In this document: positions 54,623-62,723 of the stretch, piece by piece | Layout: every line of letters starts with the position of its first letter | Numbering within the stretch: the first letter of the stretch is position 1 | Assembly (NCBI GenBank): GCA_937915545.1 | Contig: CALGIJ010000040.1 | Coordinates: 47,667-111,666, forward strand | Source of the DNA: an uncultured Desulfobacterales bacterium | Lineage (GTDB): Bacteria; Desulfobacterota; Desulfobulbia; Desulfobulbales; Desulfocapsaceae | Direction of reading: 5' to 3' | Length of the DNA: 64,000 nt | The notes under the pieces: model-generated | What the model saw: only the letters and a program-made list of their open reading frames with translations | The model's database searches: none | Told to the model about the DNA's origin: nothing | Program-made: the position numbers and the translations under genes

Positions 54623-55711
54623 TCAGCGGTCGTTACGGGCGAGGAGAATGAGGCCGGCCAGGGAGAAGACGACATGGATGGCCCCGGCGGCGAAGAAGGG
54701 GTTGACGTAGCCCGCCCCCGCCAGGGACTGCAGCGCTCCCCAGATGCCCCAGGCGATGAAGGCCAGGCCGCAGCTGGCCGGGATGGCCACTGACAGGTCG
54801 CGCCCCCACTTGCGGTACGAGTAGAGGAGGATCGGCAGGCCGAGCAGCAGCAGGGGAATGCCGAGAAGGATATAGGAGATGCGGCCGAGGAAGGCGGTCC
54901 AGGCCGACCGCACCTCGTGCTCGACATCGGAACGCTCGATTTCCAGATAGAGCCCGGAGAGCGACTGTTCCGCCGCCTTGTTGACCGGCACGAGGAAGTC
55001 CTCGGGCTTTTCCTTGAAGGCGAACTCGCGGTCGGCGAAGTTGATGATGTCGTAGTGGCCGTCGTCGCGGCGCTGCTGGATCTGGCCGGTCTTGAGCAGC
55101 CACTTTTCGGCCGACTCATCGTAGCTGGCGAAGGTTGCGGTGATAAGTGCCGACATATTGTAGTCGTCGGTATAGAGGGAGTAGGAAAAATCCTTGAATT
55201 CGTGGACTTTGGGATTGGGCCAGGCGAACGAGTAGAAGCCGTCGGCACCCTTGTAGTAGTAGCGGTTGTTGCGAAGAATCCCCAAGGGTACTTTGCCCTT
55301 GAGCTGTTCGAACCAGATGTTGTTGGTCTTGCCGATGGTCACCGGCAGCAGCCACTGGGCGGCGGCGAAGAAAAGCAGGGTGAAGGTCAGCGAGCCGATG
55401 AGGATGGGGCGGACGATGAGACGCAGCGGCACCCCCCCGGCCTTGAGGGCGGTGAGTTCGTTGGAGTGGTTGAGAATGCCGAGGGTGATGACGCCGGCGA
55501 GGAGGATCAGCACCGGGCCCAACTGGTCGACGACGAAGGGGATGGTCAGCAGGAAGTACTGCAGGGCCATGCTCGCCGGTTTGCCGGCGTTGACGAAGTC
55601 GTCGTATTTTTCGAAGAAGTCGACAAGGAGGTAAATGGCGACGAAACCGCTGTTGACGGTCAGGAAATATTTGACGAACTGGCTGAGCAGATATCGGTTG
55701 AGCAGGGTCAC
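54623..55711 (-). CDS. LPS export permease of the LptF/LptG family
   Basis: This 362-residue YjgP/YjgQ protein is an inner-membrane part of the LptBFG transporter that moves LPS toward the outer membrane. Three hydrophobic helices at each end flank a periplasmic beta-jellyroll of about 150 residues, as expected. Conserved parts include ELTALKAGGVPL. The start is GTG at 55711 with GAGG 7 nt upstream on the minus strand. LptF and LptG are normally adjacent, but no partner is seen here. It is closer to LptG by feel, so no symbol is given. Confidence 0.88.
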   Translation of the reverse strand: MTLLNRYLLSQFVKYFLTVNSGFVAIYLLVDFFEKYDDFVNAGKPASMALQYFLLTIPFVVDQLGPVLILLAGVITLGILNHSNELTALKAGGVPLRLIVRPILIGSLTFTLLFFAAAQWLLPVTIGKTNNIWFEQLKGKVPLGILRNNRYYYKGADGFYSFAWPNPKVHEFKDFSYSLYTDDYNMSALITATFASYDESAEKWLLKTGQIQQRRDDGHYDIINFADREFAFKEKPEDFLVPVNKAAEQSLSGLYLEIERSDVEHEVRSAWTAFLGRISYILLGIPLLLLGLPILLYSYRKWGRDLSVAIPASCGLAFIAWGIWGALQSLAGAGYVNPFFAAGAIHVVFSLAGLILLARNDR

Positions 55712-56220
55712 GAGGCTACCTCGGCATACGGGGGCGAAAGCCGCTGAAAACAGTGTGGCGGCAGAGGGTGGGCGGCGCTGCCAGGCACCTTCTCGGTGGC
55801 CGGCAGGCGGCGGTCACTTGTAGGTACCATTATCGACCACCGCCGTCAATATCGGGCTGGCCGCGGGGAGGGGGATTTTTCAAGCCCTTGCAATGGCTCG
55901 GCGCCCTATGGTATAGTCGGCTCTTGTTGTCGAACTGGAGGGGTGCGCCGACCTTTTCGCCCCATGGCGCCCGAAGGTGTCGCCGACGTTACAGTTTCGT
56001 TGCCGTCGGTCTGCTGGTGGAAGAGATCAAGAGGAGATGGCTGGTTTTTGGGGGTGGCCCTTCATTTCGTGTCGGCAGTGGGGTCGATGGGCTGGCGAAG
56101 ATCAACTCGCCGCAAATGAGGGAGCTCTAGCGATGGAGTCGATGCACCACATGCTGGCAGCCTTGACAGAGGCCGTCCGCATGCCGCTCCGCGCTCTTCA
56201 CTCGACTATACTGGTACTCT
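55712..56220 (+). promoter_or_regulatory. Divergent lptG/DHH intergenic region
   Basis: This 509-nt gap has short overlapping reading frames in several frames, but none has family-like sequence or a good SD, and I call no gene. It must hold the lptG promoter on the minus strand and the DHH promoter on the plus strand. A plus-strand promoter is proposed at 55888-55917. Confidence 0.5.
55888..55917 (+). promoter_or_regulatory. Predicted sigma70-type promoter upstream of the DHH gene
   Basis: TTGCAA (55888-55893) and TATAGT (55912-55917) are spaced by 18 nt. The leader to the gene at 56221 would be about 300 nt. A further TATACT at 56207-56212 lies 8 nt before the ATG but lacks a -35. Confidence 0.5.
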
Positions 56221-57240
56221 ATGGCGATCAAAAGAAAGAAGAAAGACCCGCTGCTCGGTAAACTTCTCTTCAAGAACACCGCTACCCATCGGTTACAAGC
56301 CTTCTGGAACCTGTTCGCCAAGGACGACGACGTCCTGGTGATCATCAACGCCGACCCTGACGCCCTCGCCGCCGCCATGGCGGTGCGTCGTCTCCTACGC
56401 TACAAGGTCAAAAGCGTCACCATCACCCACCCCAACGAGATCCGCCGCCTCAATAACCAGGCCATGGTCGAGCGGCTGAAGATTCCGCTGGAGCGCCTCA
56501 AAGACGTCAAGCTGGAGAACTACAGCAAGCGGGTGATGGTCGACTCACAGCCCGATCATCTGCCTTGTTTTGAAAAGATCAAGGTGCATGCCATCATCGA
56601 CCACCATCCGGTGACCAATGTCGGCGAGATTGAGTTCGTCGATATCCGTCCCGACTACGGGGCGACCTCGTCGATGTTGGTCGAATATCTGCGCGCCGCC
56701 GGCATGAAGCCGTCGGTGACCCTGGCCACGGCGCTGTTTTACGGCATCAAGGTCGACACCCACGATTTCGAACACAAGTCGGTGCTTGCCGACGGTATCT
56801 CCTTTCGCTATCTCTTCAATATTGCCAACCGCGACCTGGTGCGCAAGTTCGAGCTCACCGACCTGCGTCGCTCCGAGCTCAAGTATTTCGCCACCGCCCT
56901 GGCTGAGCTGAAATACTCCAAGGGCCGCTATTTTTCTCACCTCGGCCGGGTGCGCAGCCCCGATGTCCTGGTTATCGTCGCCGATTTTCTCAACCATGTC
57001 GGGGAGATTGACTGGGTGTTCGTCTCCGGGGTGCATGGTGAGAAGCTGGTGGTCATCTTCCGCTGCGACGGCTATCGCAAGAATGCCGGCAAGCTTGCCG
57101 AGCGCATCTTCGGCACGCTCGGCTCGGCCGGCGGCCACAAGGGCGCGGCGAGGGCGGAAGTCCCCCTGAAAAACCTGCAACTGGGGGAAAAGGAACTGAC
57201 CTCCGAGACCCTGAAGCGCTTCATCAAACAGCATATCTGA
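56221..57240 (+). CDS. DHH/DHHA1-family phosphoesterase
   Basis: The 339-residue protein matches the DHH family, which includes NrnA-type nanoRNases and pAp or c-di-NMP phosphatases. Metal motifs are ADPDA (44-48), D108, DHH (127-129) and D179; the C-terminal DHHA1 domain has GGHKGAA starting at 304. Substrate cannot be assigned. There is no clear SD before ATG at 56221, and TATACT sits at 56207-56212, so a leaderless transcript is possible. Confidence 0.85.
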   Translation: MAIKRKKKDPLLGKLLFKNTATHRLQAFWNLFAKDDDVLVIINADPDALAAAMAVRRLLRYKVKSVTITHPNEIRRLNNQAMVERLKIPLERLKDVKLENYSKRVMVDSQPDHLPCFEKIKVHAIIDHHPVTNVGEIEFVDIRPDYGATSSMLVEYLRAAGMKPSVTLATALFYGIKVDTHDFEHKSVLADGISFRYLFNIANRDLVRKFELTDLRRSELKYFATALAELKYSKGRYFSHLGRVRSPDVLVIVADFLNHVGEIDWVFVSGVHGEKLVVIFRCDGYRKNAGKLAERIFGTLGSAGGHKGAARAEVPLKNLQLGEKELTSETLKRFIKQHI

Positions 57241-57518
57241 GAGTTTCCCTGCCAGCATCGTCCTAGCGACTCGAGCGGCCGGCAGACGAGTTGCTGCCCC
57301 GCACTTTCTCTTCCGATCTCTTTCTTGCCAGCACCCCTCCAGTTACCCTCTCTGCAGACCGTCATGGCTGGCAATCGGGGGTGATTTCTCGCTGCACGAC
57401 CTGGAAAGGTTGCGCCTTGACCTTATATCCTTTACCATAAGTACGTTATCCGATGTCGTGCCGCGGGGTCTGTCTCTCCCGTCGGTCTGGCGTGCCGGCA
57501 GAGTCAACGGAGGTGCTT

Positions 57519-58769
57519 ATGCTCAAACCCACTACCCTGGCGATGATCCTGGCAGGGGGCCGGGTCGACGAACTCAACGTTCTCACCTATTACCGCCCCA
57601 AATCTGCGGTTCCTTTCGGGGGCCTGGGCCGGGTCATCGACTTCTCCCTCAGCAATCTGATGAACTCGGGTATCGAGCAGGTGGCGATCCTCAGCCAATA
57701 CCGCAGTTATTCGCTGATCAACCATATCGGCACCGGTGCCGCCTGGGACATGGTCGGCCGCTATCGCCGCATCTCCGTGCTGCCGCCGTTCCTCGGCACC
57801 GAGGCCGCCGACTGGTATCGCGGCCCTGCCGATGCTGTGTTCAAGAATCTCGACTACGTGCACTACCATCAGCCGGAGGAGATACTCATCCTCTCCGGAG
57901 ATCATATTTACAAGATGAACTACCAGGATATGGTCGACTACCATATCGCCAAGGATGCCGACCTGACCATCGCCTTCACCAAGGTGCCGCGCGCCGGGTC
58001 GGACCGTTTCGGCATCGCCCAGCTCAACGACGAGGACGGCGAGAAGGGCGGCCGTGTCATCAACTACTGGGAAAAGCCGGAACAGCCGCAATCGGACTGG
58101 GCCTCGATGACCATACTCTGCTTCAAGCCCGCGGTGCTCTATGCAGCCCTGGAAGAGAATCAGAAGGGAGATTCCTACCATTTCGGCCGCGATATCATAC
58201 CCGTGCTGCTCAAGGAAGGCAGGCGCGTCTATGGCTACAAGTTTTCCGGCTACTGGGGCTATACGCGCACCATCAACGAATACTGGCAATCCAATATGGA
58301 CCTGCTCGGGCCGGAACCGAAGATCGATATGGAGAAGTGGGTCTTCCGCACCAACCTCGATCATCGCAATATCCGCGACTTTCAGCCGGCGCAGATGGGC
58401 GACGACGCCAGGGTGGAGAACAGTCTTATCTACAACGGCTGCCGGGTCGAGGGGACTGTGCGCAACTCCATCCTTTTCCCTGGGGTGACCGTCGACAAGG
58501 GTGCGGTGGTGGAGAACAGCGTCATCTTCTATAGCAACACCATTGGTGAAAACTGCCGTTTCAACAAGGTGGTGGCCGATGTCAACTCGGTGTTTGCGCC
58601 CAATGTCGTCATCGGCCCAGAGGTATGCCGGAATGACAGCGAGGTGACGGTGATCGGCTGGAATAACCGAATCCCCGGCAAAACCTTTATCGGCGAGGGG
58701 GCGACCGTCTACCCCAATATCTCTTGCAGTTGGCCGGGCCGGGTCGAAAAGGGGGAGGTGCTGCGATGA
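57519..58769 (+). CDS. Glucose-1-phosphate adenylyltransferase-like protein (GlgC family), first copy
   Basis: GlgC makes ADP-glucose for glycogen. This 416-residue copy has the nucleotidyltransferase core with SGDHIYKMNY (126-135), NYWEKPEQP, and a left-handed beta-helix C-terminus. The signature loop GGxGxRL is changed to GGRVDEL (13-19), while the RPKSAVPFGG part stays. Other GlgC-like proteins may share this form. ATG at 57519 has ACGGAGG upstream; the 57453 ATG is less likely. TTGACC at 57417 could be a -35 but no good -10 follows. It overlaps the next gene by 4 nt. Confidence 0.8.
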   Translation: MLKPTTLAMILAGGRVDELNVLTYYRPKSAVPFGGLGRVIDFSLSNLMNSGIEQVAILSQYRSYSLINHIGTGAAWDMVGRYRRISVLPPFLGTEAADWYRGPADAVFKNLDYVHYHQPEEILILSGDHIYKMNYQDMVDYHIAKDADLTIAFTKVPRAGSDRFGIAQLNDEDGEKGGRVINYWEKPEQPQSDWASMTILCFKPAVLYAALEENQKGDSYHFGRDIIPVLLKEGRRVYGYKFSGYWGYTRTINEYWQSNMDLLGPEPKIDMEKWVFRTNLDHRNIRDFQPAQMGDDARVENSLIYNGCRVEGTVRNSILFPGVTVDKGAVVENSVIFYSNTIGENCRFNKVVADVNSVFAPNVVIGPEVCRNDSEVTVIGWNNRIPGKTFIGEGATVYPNISCSWPGRVEKGEVLR

Positions 58770-60049
58770 AACGGGCAAAAGAAGCACTGGTGCTCCTTCT
58801 GGCGGGCGGAGTCGGCAGCCGCCTCAATATCCTCGTGCAGAAGCGGGCCAAGCCGGCGGTGCCGTTTGCCGGCATTTACCGTATTATCGATTTCAGCCTC
58901 AGCAACGTCATGAACAGCGGCCTCACCAAGGTCGGGGTGCTTACCCAGTACAAGCCGCTGTCGCTGATGAGCCATCTTGGTTCGGGCGAGGCCTGGGACC
59001 TTACCGGGCGCAGCCGCGGCATCAAAATCCTGCCGCCACGCACCGGGGAGAAAGAGTCGGATTGGTACCATGGGACCGCAGATGCGGTGCGCCGCAACCT
59101 CGACTTTCTCGAGCACAATACCGCTGAGGAGGTGCTGATCCTTTCCGGCGACCATATCTATCACATGGATTTCGATGCGATGATCGAGTATCACCGCTCG
59201 AAGAAGGCCGACGTCACCGTGGCCATGATGACCGTTCCCAAGAGCCAGATCCATCAGTTTGGGGCGGGCATCGTCGACCGCAATGACCGCATTGTCGAGT
59301 GGGAGGAGAAGCCGAAGGTGGCGCGTACCAATCTCGCCTCCATGGGCATCTATGTCTTCGACTATCGCTACCTCCTCGACTCCTTGGCCCGGGACCGGGA
59401 GGAAAACGATTTCGGCATGCATATCCTGCCGCGGGCCATCGCCGAGGACAATGTCTTCGCCTATCCCTTTTATGGCTACTGGCGTGATGTCGGGACCATA
59501 CAGGCCTACTGGGAGGCCAATATGGATGTGCTGCGCAGGGATAGCGGCATCTCACCGCAGAAGTGGCAGATCCGCACCAATGTCGACACCGAGGGCCGCC
59601 TGGCCGACCGCTCACCAGCTCGTTATGGCGGGAACTGCCGCCTGCAGAACTGCATGATCTCAGCCGGCAGCCGTATCGAGGGGACGGTGATCAACTCCGT
59701 GCTGTCACCGGGGGTGGTGGTCGAGGAGGGGGCAGTGGTCAAGGACTCCATCCTCTTCGAGGACTGCGTCGTCGGCAGGGACGCGGTCGTCGATCTCGCC
59801 ATCCTCGACAAGCGGGTGCGGGTCGGGGAGAGGGTGGTGGTCGGCTACGGCGATAATCACGGCTGTGCCAACCTGCGCAAGCCAAGCCACCTCTATACGG
59901 GCATCAGCCTGATCGGCAAGGGTTCCTCGATCCCCAGCGGCATGCAGATTGGCCGCAACTGCGTCGTCGACAGCGGCGTGGGCGAGGACATGTTCCCTGG
60001 GACGACGCTTGCCGATGGCGAATCGCTGATCAACAGAGACGAGTCGTGA
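58766..60049 (+). CDS. glgC: Glucose-1-phosphate adenylyltransferase, second copy
   Basis: This 427-residue paralogue keeps the standard GGVGSRL loop (14-20), KRAKPAVPF, HGTADAV, SGDHIYHMDF (127-136) and VEWEEKPKV, so it is the better candidate for active ADP-glucose pyrophosphorylase. ATG at 58766 overlaps the stop of the first copy (ATGA), with GGGGGAGGTG upstream. The pair may form a hetero-oligomer, as GlgC and GlgD do in Bacillus; this is inference. Confidence 0.88.
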   Translation: MKRAKEALVLLLAGGVGSRLNILVQKRAKPAVPFAGIYRIIDFSLSNVMNSGLTKVGVLTQYKPLSLMSHLGSGEAWDLTGRSRGIKILPPRTGEKESDWYHGTADAVRRNLDFLEHNTAEEVLILSGDHIYHMDFDAMIEYHRSKKADVTVAMMTVPKSQIHQFGAGIVDRNDRIVEWEEKPKVARTNLASMGIYVFDYRYLLDSLARDREENDFGMHILPRAIAEDNVFAYPFYGYWRDVGTIQAYWEANMDVLRRDSGISPQKWQIRTNVDTEGRLADRSPARYGGNCRLQNCMISAGSRIEGTVINSVLSPGVVVEEGAVVKDSILFEDCVVGRDAVVDLAILDKRVRVGERVVVGYGDNHGCANLRKPSHLYTGISLIGKGSSIPSGMQIGRNCVVDSGVGEDMFPGTTLADGESLINRDES

Positions 60050-60096
60050 GCGAGCAGACCCTTCGCCGGGACCGCCTGTTACTCCATGAAAAACCG

Positions 60097-60124
60097 TTGC
60101 GATTTGAAAAAACTCAGGTATTAT
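60097..60124 (+). promoter_or_regulatory. Predicted promoter of tRNA-Arg
   Basis: TTGCGA (60097-60102) and TATTAT (60119-60124) are separated by 16 nt, 26 nt before the tRNA 5' end. A good fit for a tRNA promoter. Confidence 0.6.
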
Positions 60125-60150
60125 TCCGCCACATTCGCACTGACCATCTT

Positions 60151-60226
60151 GCCCTCGTAGCTCAGGGGATAGAGCACAGGATTCCTAATCCTGGTGTCGC
60201 GCGTTCGATTCGCGCCGAGGGTACCA
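60151..60226 (+). tRNA. tRNA-Arg(CCT)
   Basis: The acceptor arm GCCCTCG (60151-60157) pairs with CGAGGGT (60216-60222), the first pair being G-U. The anticodon loop TTCCTAA gives CCT (Arg, AGG codon). Discriminator A and CCA at 60224-60226 follow. A tyrosine recombinase gene on the same strand downstream suggests the tRNA 3' end as an integration site. Confidence 0.95.
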
Positions 60227-60234
60227 TAAAATCA

Positions 60235-60270
60235 AGGGGTTGCAGGATATACCTGCAACCCCTTTTTTTT
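60235..60270 (+). terminator. Rho-independent terminator after tRNA-Arg
   Basis: aggggttgcagg (60235-60246) pairs perfectly with 60252-60263 around loop atata, then runs into eight T (60263-60270). It ends the tRNA transcript just before the accessory region. Confidence 0.92.
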
Positions 60271-60288
60271 GCATTTTACTACGCCGAT

Positions 60289-60441
60289 TTACGCCTCCAA
60301 AACCAGCTGCTTGCAGGCCACCGAATAACTTTCCGGCACGGCCGCCCCCGTAATGTTGTAGTCGAGCAGCGACTCGTGGGTGGCGATCATACGCAGCAGT
60401 TTCTCGCCCTCGCCGGAGTAGAGCGGTCCCCCGGCGAGGTG
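60289..60441 (-). pseudogene. C-terminal remnant of an unrecognised gene, minus strand
   Basis: The minus strand reads about 50 residues that look protein-like (LHLAGGPLYSGEGEKLLRM and onward to KQLVLEA, stop at 60289). Upstream the frame simply becomes antisense to the recombinase, so the 5' part of this gene is gone. I do not recognise the family. The break, near 60430-60445, coincides with the unclear 5' end of the recombinase, pointing to a deletion or insertion junction. Confidence 0.4.
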
Positions 60442-61347
60442 AAGAGCCAGGTCTCCCCGCTGATCCGCGACCTGGTATCGCCATGGCTCGAACATTACCG
60501 GACGTTTGCCCGCCCGTTGACCTATAAAGATGCGCTGAACAGCTTGGCGCATCTGTTGCCGCGATTCGGCATATACAAGCCGGCAAACATCACCCCGCAG
60601 TCGATCAACGATTTTAAGAAGGCCCGGTTGCAGGATCCCGCCAACCCGGGGGTCGTGAGAAAGGGGCAACCGGCGCGCCCGGTATCGAAGCGCACGATCT
60701 CAAAGGAGCTGAGCTACCTCGCCTCATTGCTGCGGCGGGCGGCGGAAATGGATCTTTGTCCCGAGTTGCCGTTTACCATCCGGGGAGTTCCCAGCAAGCA
60801 GACCAGGGCAGAAGTGGTACGCCCACTCACCCCAAGGCAGATCACCGCCATCCTCGAGCATGTAGGCCCGAAATACCGGCTGCTCTACCTGCTGTGGGCC
60901 GATATGGGCCTGCGTCGCAACGAGGGGTTGGCGGTCACCGCCGCCGAGGACGTTGACGAGTATCGGGAAACGCTGTCGGTGGTGGGGAAGGGGGCAAAAC
61001 AGCGGATTATCCCCTGGCTGTCGGACAGGTTTGCAGAAGAGTTGCGCCGGGAATTGGACAAGCGCCCAAGTGGACCGTTGGTGGTGAACGAGTACACCGG
61101 CGAGGAATTCTCAGAAACGGTCAAGTGGTTGAAGCAAGCGGCTAGGAAGGCGGAGATCCGGCGGAACGTCCAACCTCATTTGTTGCGGCATAGTTGCCTT
61201 TCCAACCTGGCGATGGCGGGAATGTCTCCCCACGCCCTGCAACAGATCGCCGGGCACTCGAGCATCGAGACGACCAATAAGATCTACGTGCATATAAGGT
61301 CGGATTTTGTGGCGGCTGAGGCGGAGCGGATACGTAAAAAGGGGTAG
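60439..61347 (+). CDS. Tyrosine recombinase/integrase (possibly 5'-truncated)
   Basis: From GTG at 60439 the frame gives 302 residues with an N-terminal core-binding domain (about 10-110) and a C-terminal catalytic domain. All catalytic residues are visible: R159, K184, H247, R250, H273 and Y283. Such enzymes cut and rejoin DNA at att sites. No IntI-type insertion between K184 and H247 is apparent, so it does not look like an integron integrase. The start is uncertain: no good SD, and the frame continues upstream through the tRNA. Its position after tRNA-Arg suggests a genomic-island integrase. Confidence 0.8.
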   Translation: MKSQVSPLIRDLVSPWLEHYRTFARPLTYKDALNSLAHLLPRFGIYKPANITPQSINDFKKARLQDPANPGVVRKGQPARPVSKRTISKELSYLASLLRRAAEMDLCPELPFTIRGVPSKQTRAEVVRPLTPRQITAILEHVGPKYRLLYLLWADMGLRRNEGLAVTAAEDVDEYRETLSVVGKGAKQRIIPWLSDRFAEELRRELDKRPSGPLVVNEYTGEEFSETVKWLKQAARKAEIRRNVQPHLLRHSCLSNLAMAGMSPHALQQIAGHSSIETTNKIYVHIRSDFVAAEAERIRKKG

Positions 61348-61822
61348 GGGAGATCGGGAGGTATTGTAACAAATCGATGATTTTCAAAGCGTATCTGCTT
61401 CTGGAAATCGCCGAAATTGTGAGCAAATTACATCAAAAAATAGTTGTAGAACACTTAGTGCGGCTGCGGCCTAACAGGCGAAATTTCCCGAAAAGCCGCA
61501 CGAAACATTGTCTCCGGCAGGCCGATTTTGAAAAAAATGTCAATCCTCCCCAACAAAAGTTCCAGTTATGCTTGTGCAGGCTAACAGGGCCATAGCCCCA
61601 AAAAGCCGCAGATTGTTGCCCTACAGCAATTTTCTTGTCATGAAAGAAGACGTAGTCTATCATCCGAGAAAATTATGCAATTTCTAGTATATAGGAAAAA
61701 TGCGGGAGCTTTTTCGTGGGATCAATATCCCACATTCAGAGAAGGACGCCTTTTAAGCTGGGATGAAAAAGCCGTTTTCGAGGTCCATTTTCACCCGAAA
61801 AGCCGCTGCGGTCTATTAAACG
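61348..61822. other. AT-rich leader region before the first cassette, with a diverged repeat
   Basis: This roughly 475-nt stretch has only short frames (for example one at 61675-61869) without recognisable families. Two copies of a 31-nt element, about 22 of 31 identical, start at 61470 and 61580 and share ctaacagg and aaaagccgca; a third aaaagccgc block is at 61794-61807. The first lies in a hairpin closed by gtgcggct/agccgcac. It could be an attI, decayed cassettes, or island attachment DNA. Confidence 0.45.
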
Positions 61823-61861
61823 TTAAGCGCACAATAGAGAAACAACATCGTGGGATATTGA

Positions 61862-62623
61862 ATGTCTGAGCGACTAGAAAAAATGATGAAAAAACTTGAG
61901 GGAGATGGCCCTGTTGAAAAACAGATCATACTCCTAAAGTTAACCGAAGCATTAGAGCAGGCGCCTGAGTTTGGCGATAAAGCAATAATGGACCCCGCAT
62001 CGCCACAACGGCAATGGTTGTCCCGGGTTGGCGCTCTGCTCTCTAGGCTCGGGCTTGATAAGCAGGTTCAATATAGGGCGTCGTTTCAAACACTGATCCA
62101 ATATTGGAAACACGGAATCACGCAGATTAAAGGACAAGTGCTTGATGCAACAGAAGAACTGAAGCTTGAGCTAGAACTCGATGGCAGAAGTGAAATTGGT
62201 AACGCTTACGAGCCTGGTGATGTTTACAAGTTCTTTGCAGATTTGAAATCAATAATTGGTAATGCAGAAAACGAGCTGCTAATTATCGATCCGTATTTCA
62301 ATGGTGAAGCATTTGATGCTTATCTTTCAGAGGTTGACGCGACAATCAATATTCGCATCTTGGCAGACCGCTACTCAAAAGACATAAAAGCATACGTCGA
62401 TAAGCACATGGAGCAATACGGAAGCTCGATTGAACTAAAGAGAAGTAAAGAGTTACATGACAGAATTGTTTTCATAGATAACGGTGTATCTTGGATTATG
62501 GGCGGCTCAATTAAGGATGCGGGAAAAAAGGCTACATATTTGATTCCATTGGCTACGCCAATAACAGAAGCCAAGTATGCGATTTACAGTGAAATATGGG
62601 AGAGGGCAAGTGATGTGGAGTAA
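61862..62623 (+). CDS. PLD-like domain protein carried by cassette 1
   Basis: The 253-residue protein has a helical N-terminal half (1-110) and a C-terminal half resembling phospholipase D-fold proteins: LLIIDPYF (139-146), an HxR-x4-D variant of the HKD motif (H199, R201, D206), then GGS (214-216) with D219. Only one such motif is present, so activity would need a dimer or may be lost. Related PLD-like proteins occur in defence systems, but no function can be given here. SD is weak. Base composition is AT-richer than the core genes. Confidence 0.65.
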   Translation: MSERLEKMMKKLEGDGPVEKQIILLKLTEALEQAPEFGDKAIMDPASPQRQWLSRVGALLSRLGLDKQVQYRASFQTLIQYWKHGITQIKGQVLDATEELKLELELDGRSEIGNAYEPGDVYKFFADLKSIIGNAENELLIIDPYFNGEAFDAYLSEVDATINIRILADRYSKDIKAYVDKHMEQYGSSIELKRSKELHDRIVFIDNGVSWIMGGSIKDAGKKATYLIPLATPITEAKYAIYSEIWERASDVE

Positions 62624-62690
62624 GCGCTTAACAAGTAGCTCCACCGGACAAAATACTCGCTGCGCTCGCATTTTTCCGGTGAGCTAGGCG
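62624..62690 (+). other. attC recombination site of cassette 1
   Basis: R'' GCGCTTAAC (62624-62632) is followed by arm tagctccaccgga (62636-62648) and the complementary arm tccggtgagcta (62675-62686), which pair over 12 bp with one unpaired C at 62641 or 62642. This extrahelical base is a hallmark of attC sites. GGCG and the cut point follow. The adjoining bases TTCGCA, from the next cassette, depart from the GTTRRRY consensus. Confidence 0.85.
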
Positions 62691-62723
62691 TTCGCAAGTA
62701 TGATGTAACTAAGGAGAATATAT

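Larger units (their letters stand above)
61823..62690 (+). mobile_element. Integron-type gene cassette 1 (868 bp) with attC
   Basis: The left boundary is the core GTTAAGC at 61822-61828, cut after G61822. The right boundary is the G62690 of GGCG followed by TT. Between lie one gene (61862-62623) and an attC. The R'' element of the attC (GCGCTTAAC, 62624-62632) is the exact complement of G plus the first eight cassette bases (TTAAGCGC), which is the rule for the circularised form of a cassette. The 39-nt leader and the stop codon directly abutting attC are typical. Confidence 0.85.

Noticed and set aside
55753..56261. Overlapping ORFs of 94-125 codons upstream of the DHH gene
   Set aside because: They overlap in different frames, lack SDs and look like random GC-rich translation.
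60439..61347. Tyrosine recombinase as the integron integrase IntI
   Set aside because: The segment between the catalytic Lys (184) and HLLR (247-250) is too short for the IntI-specific insertion, and the gene is not divergent from the cassettes.
61469..61571. Possible attC from gcctaac (61469-61475) to gttatgc (61565-61571)
   Set aside because: The outer elements pair with one mismatch, but the inner arms show no convincing complementarity with an extrahelical base, unlike 62624-62690.
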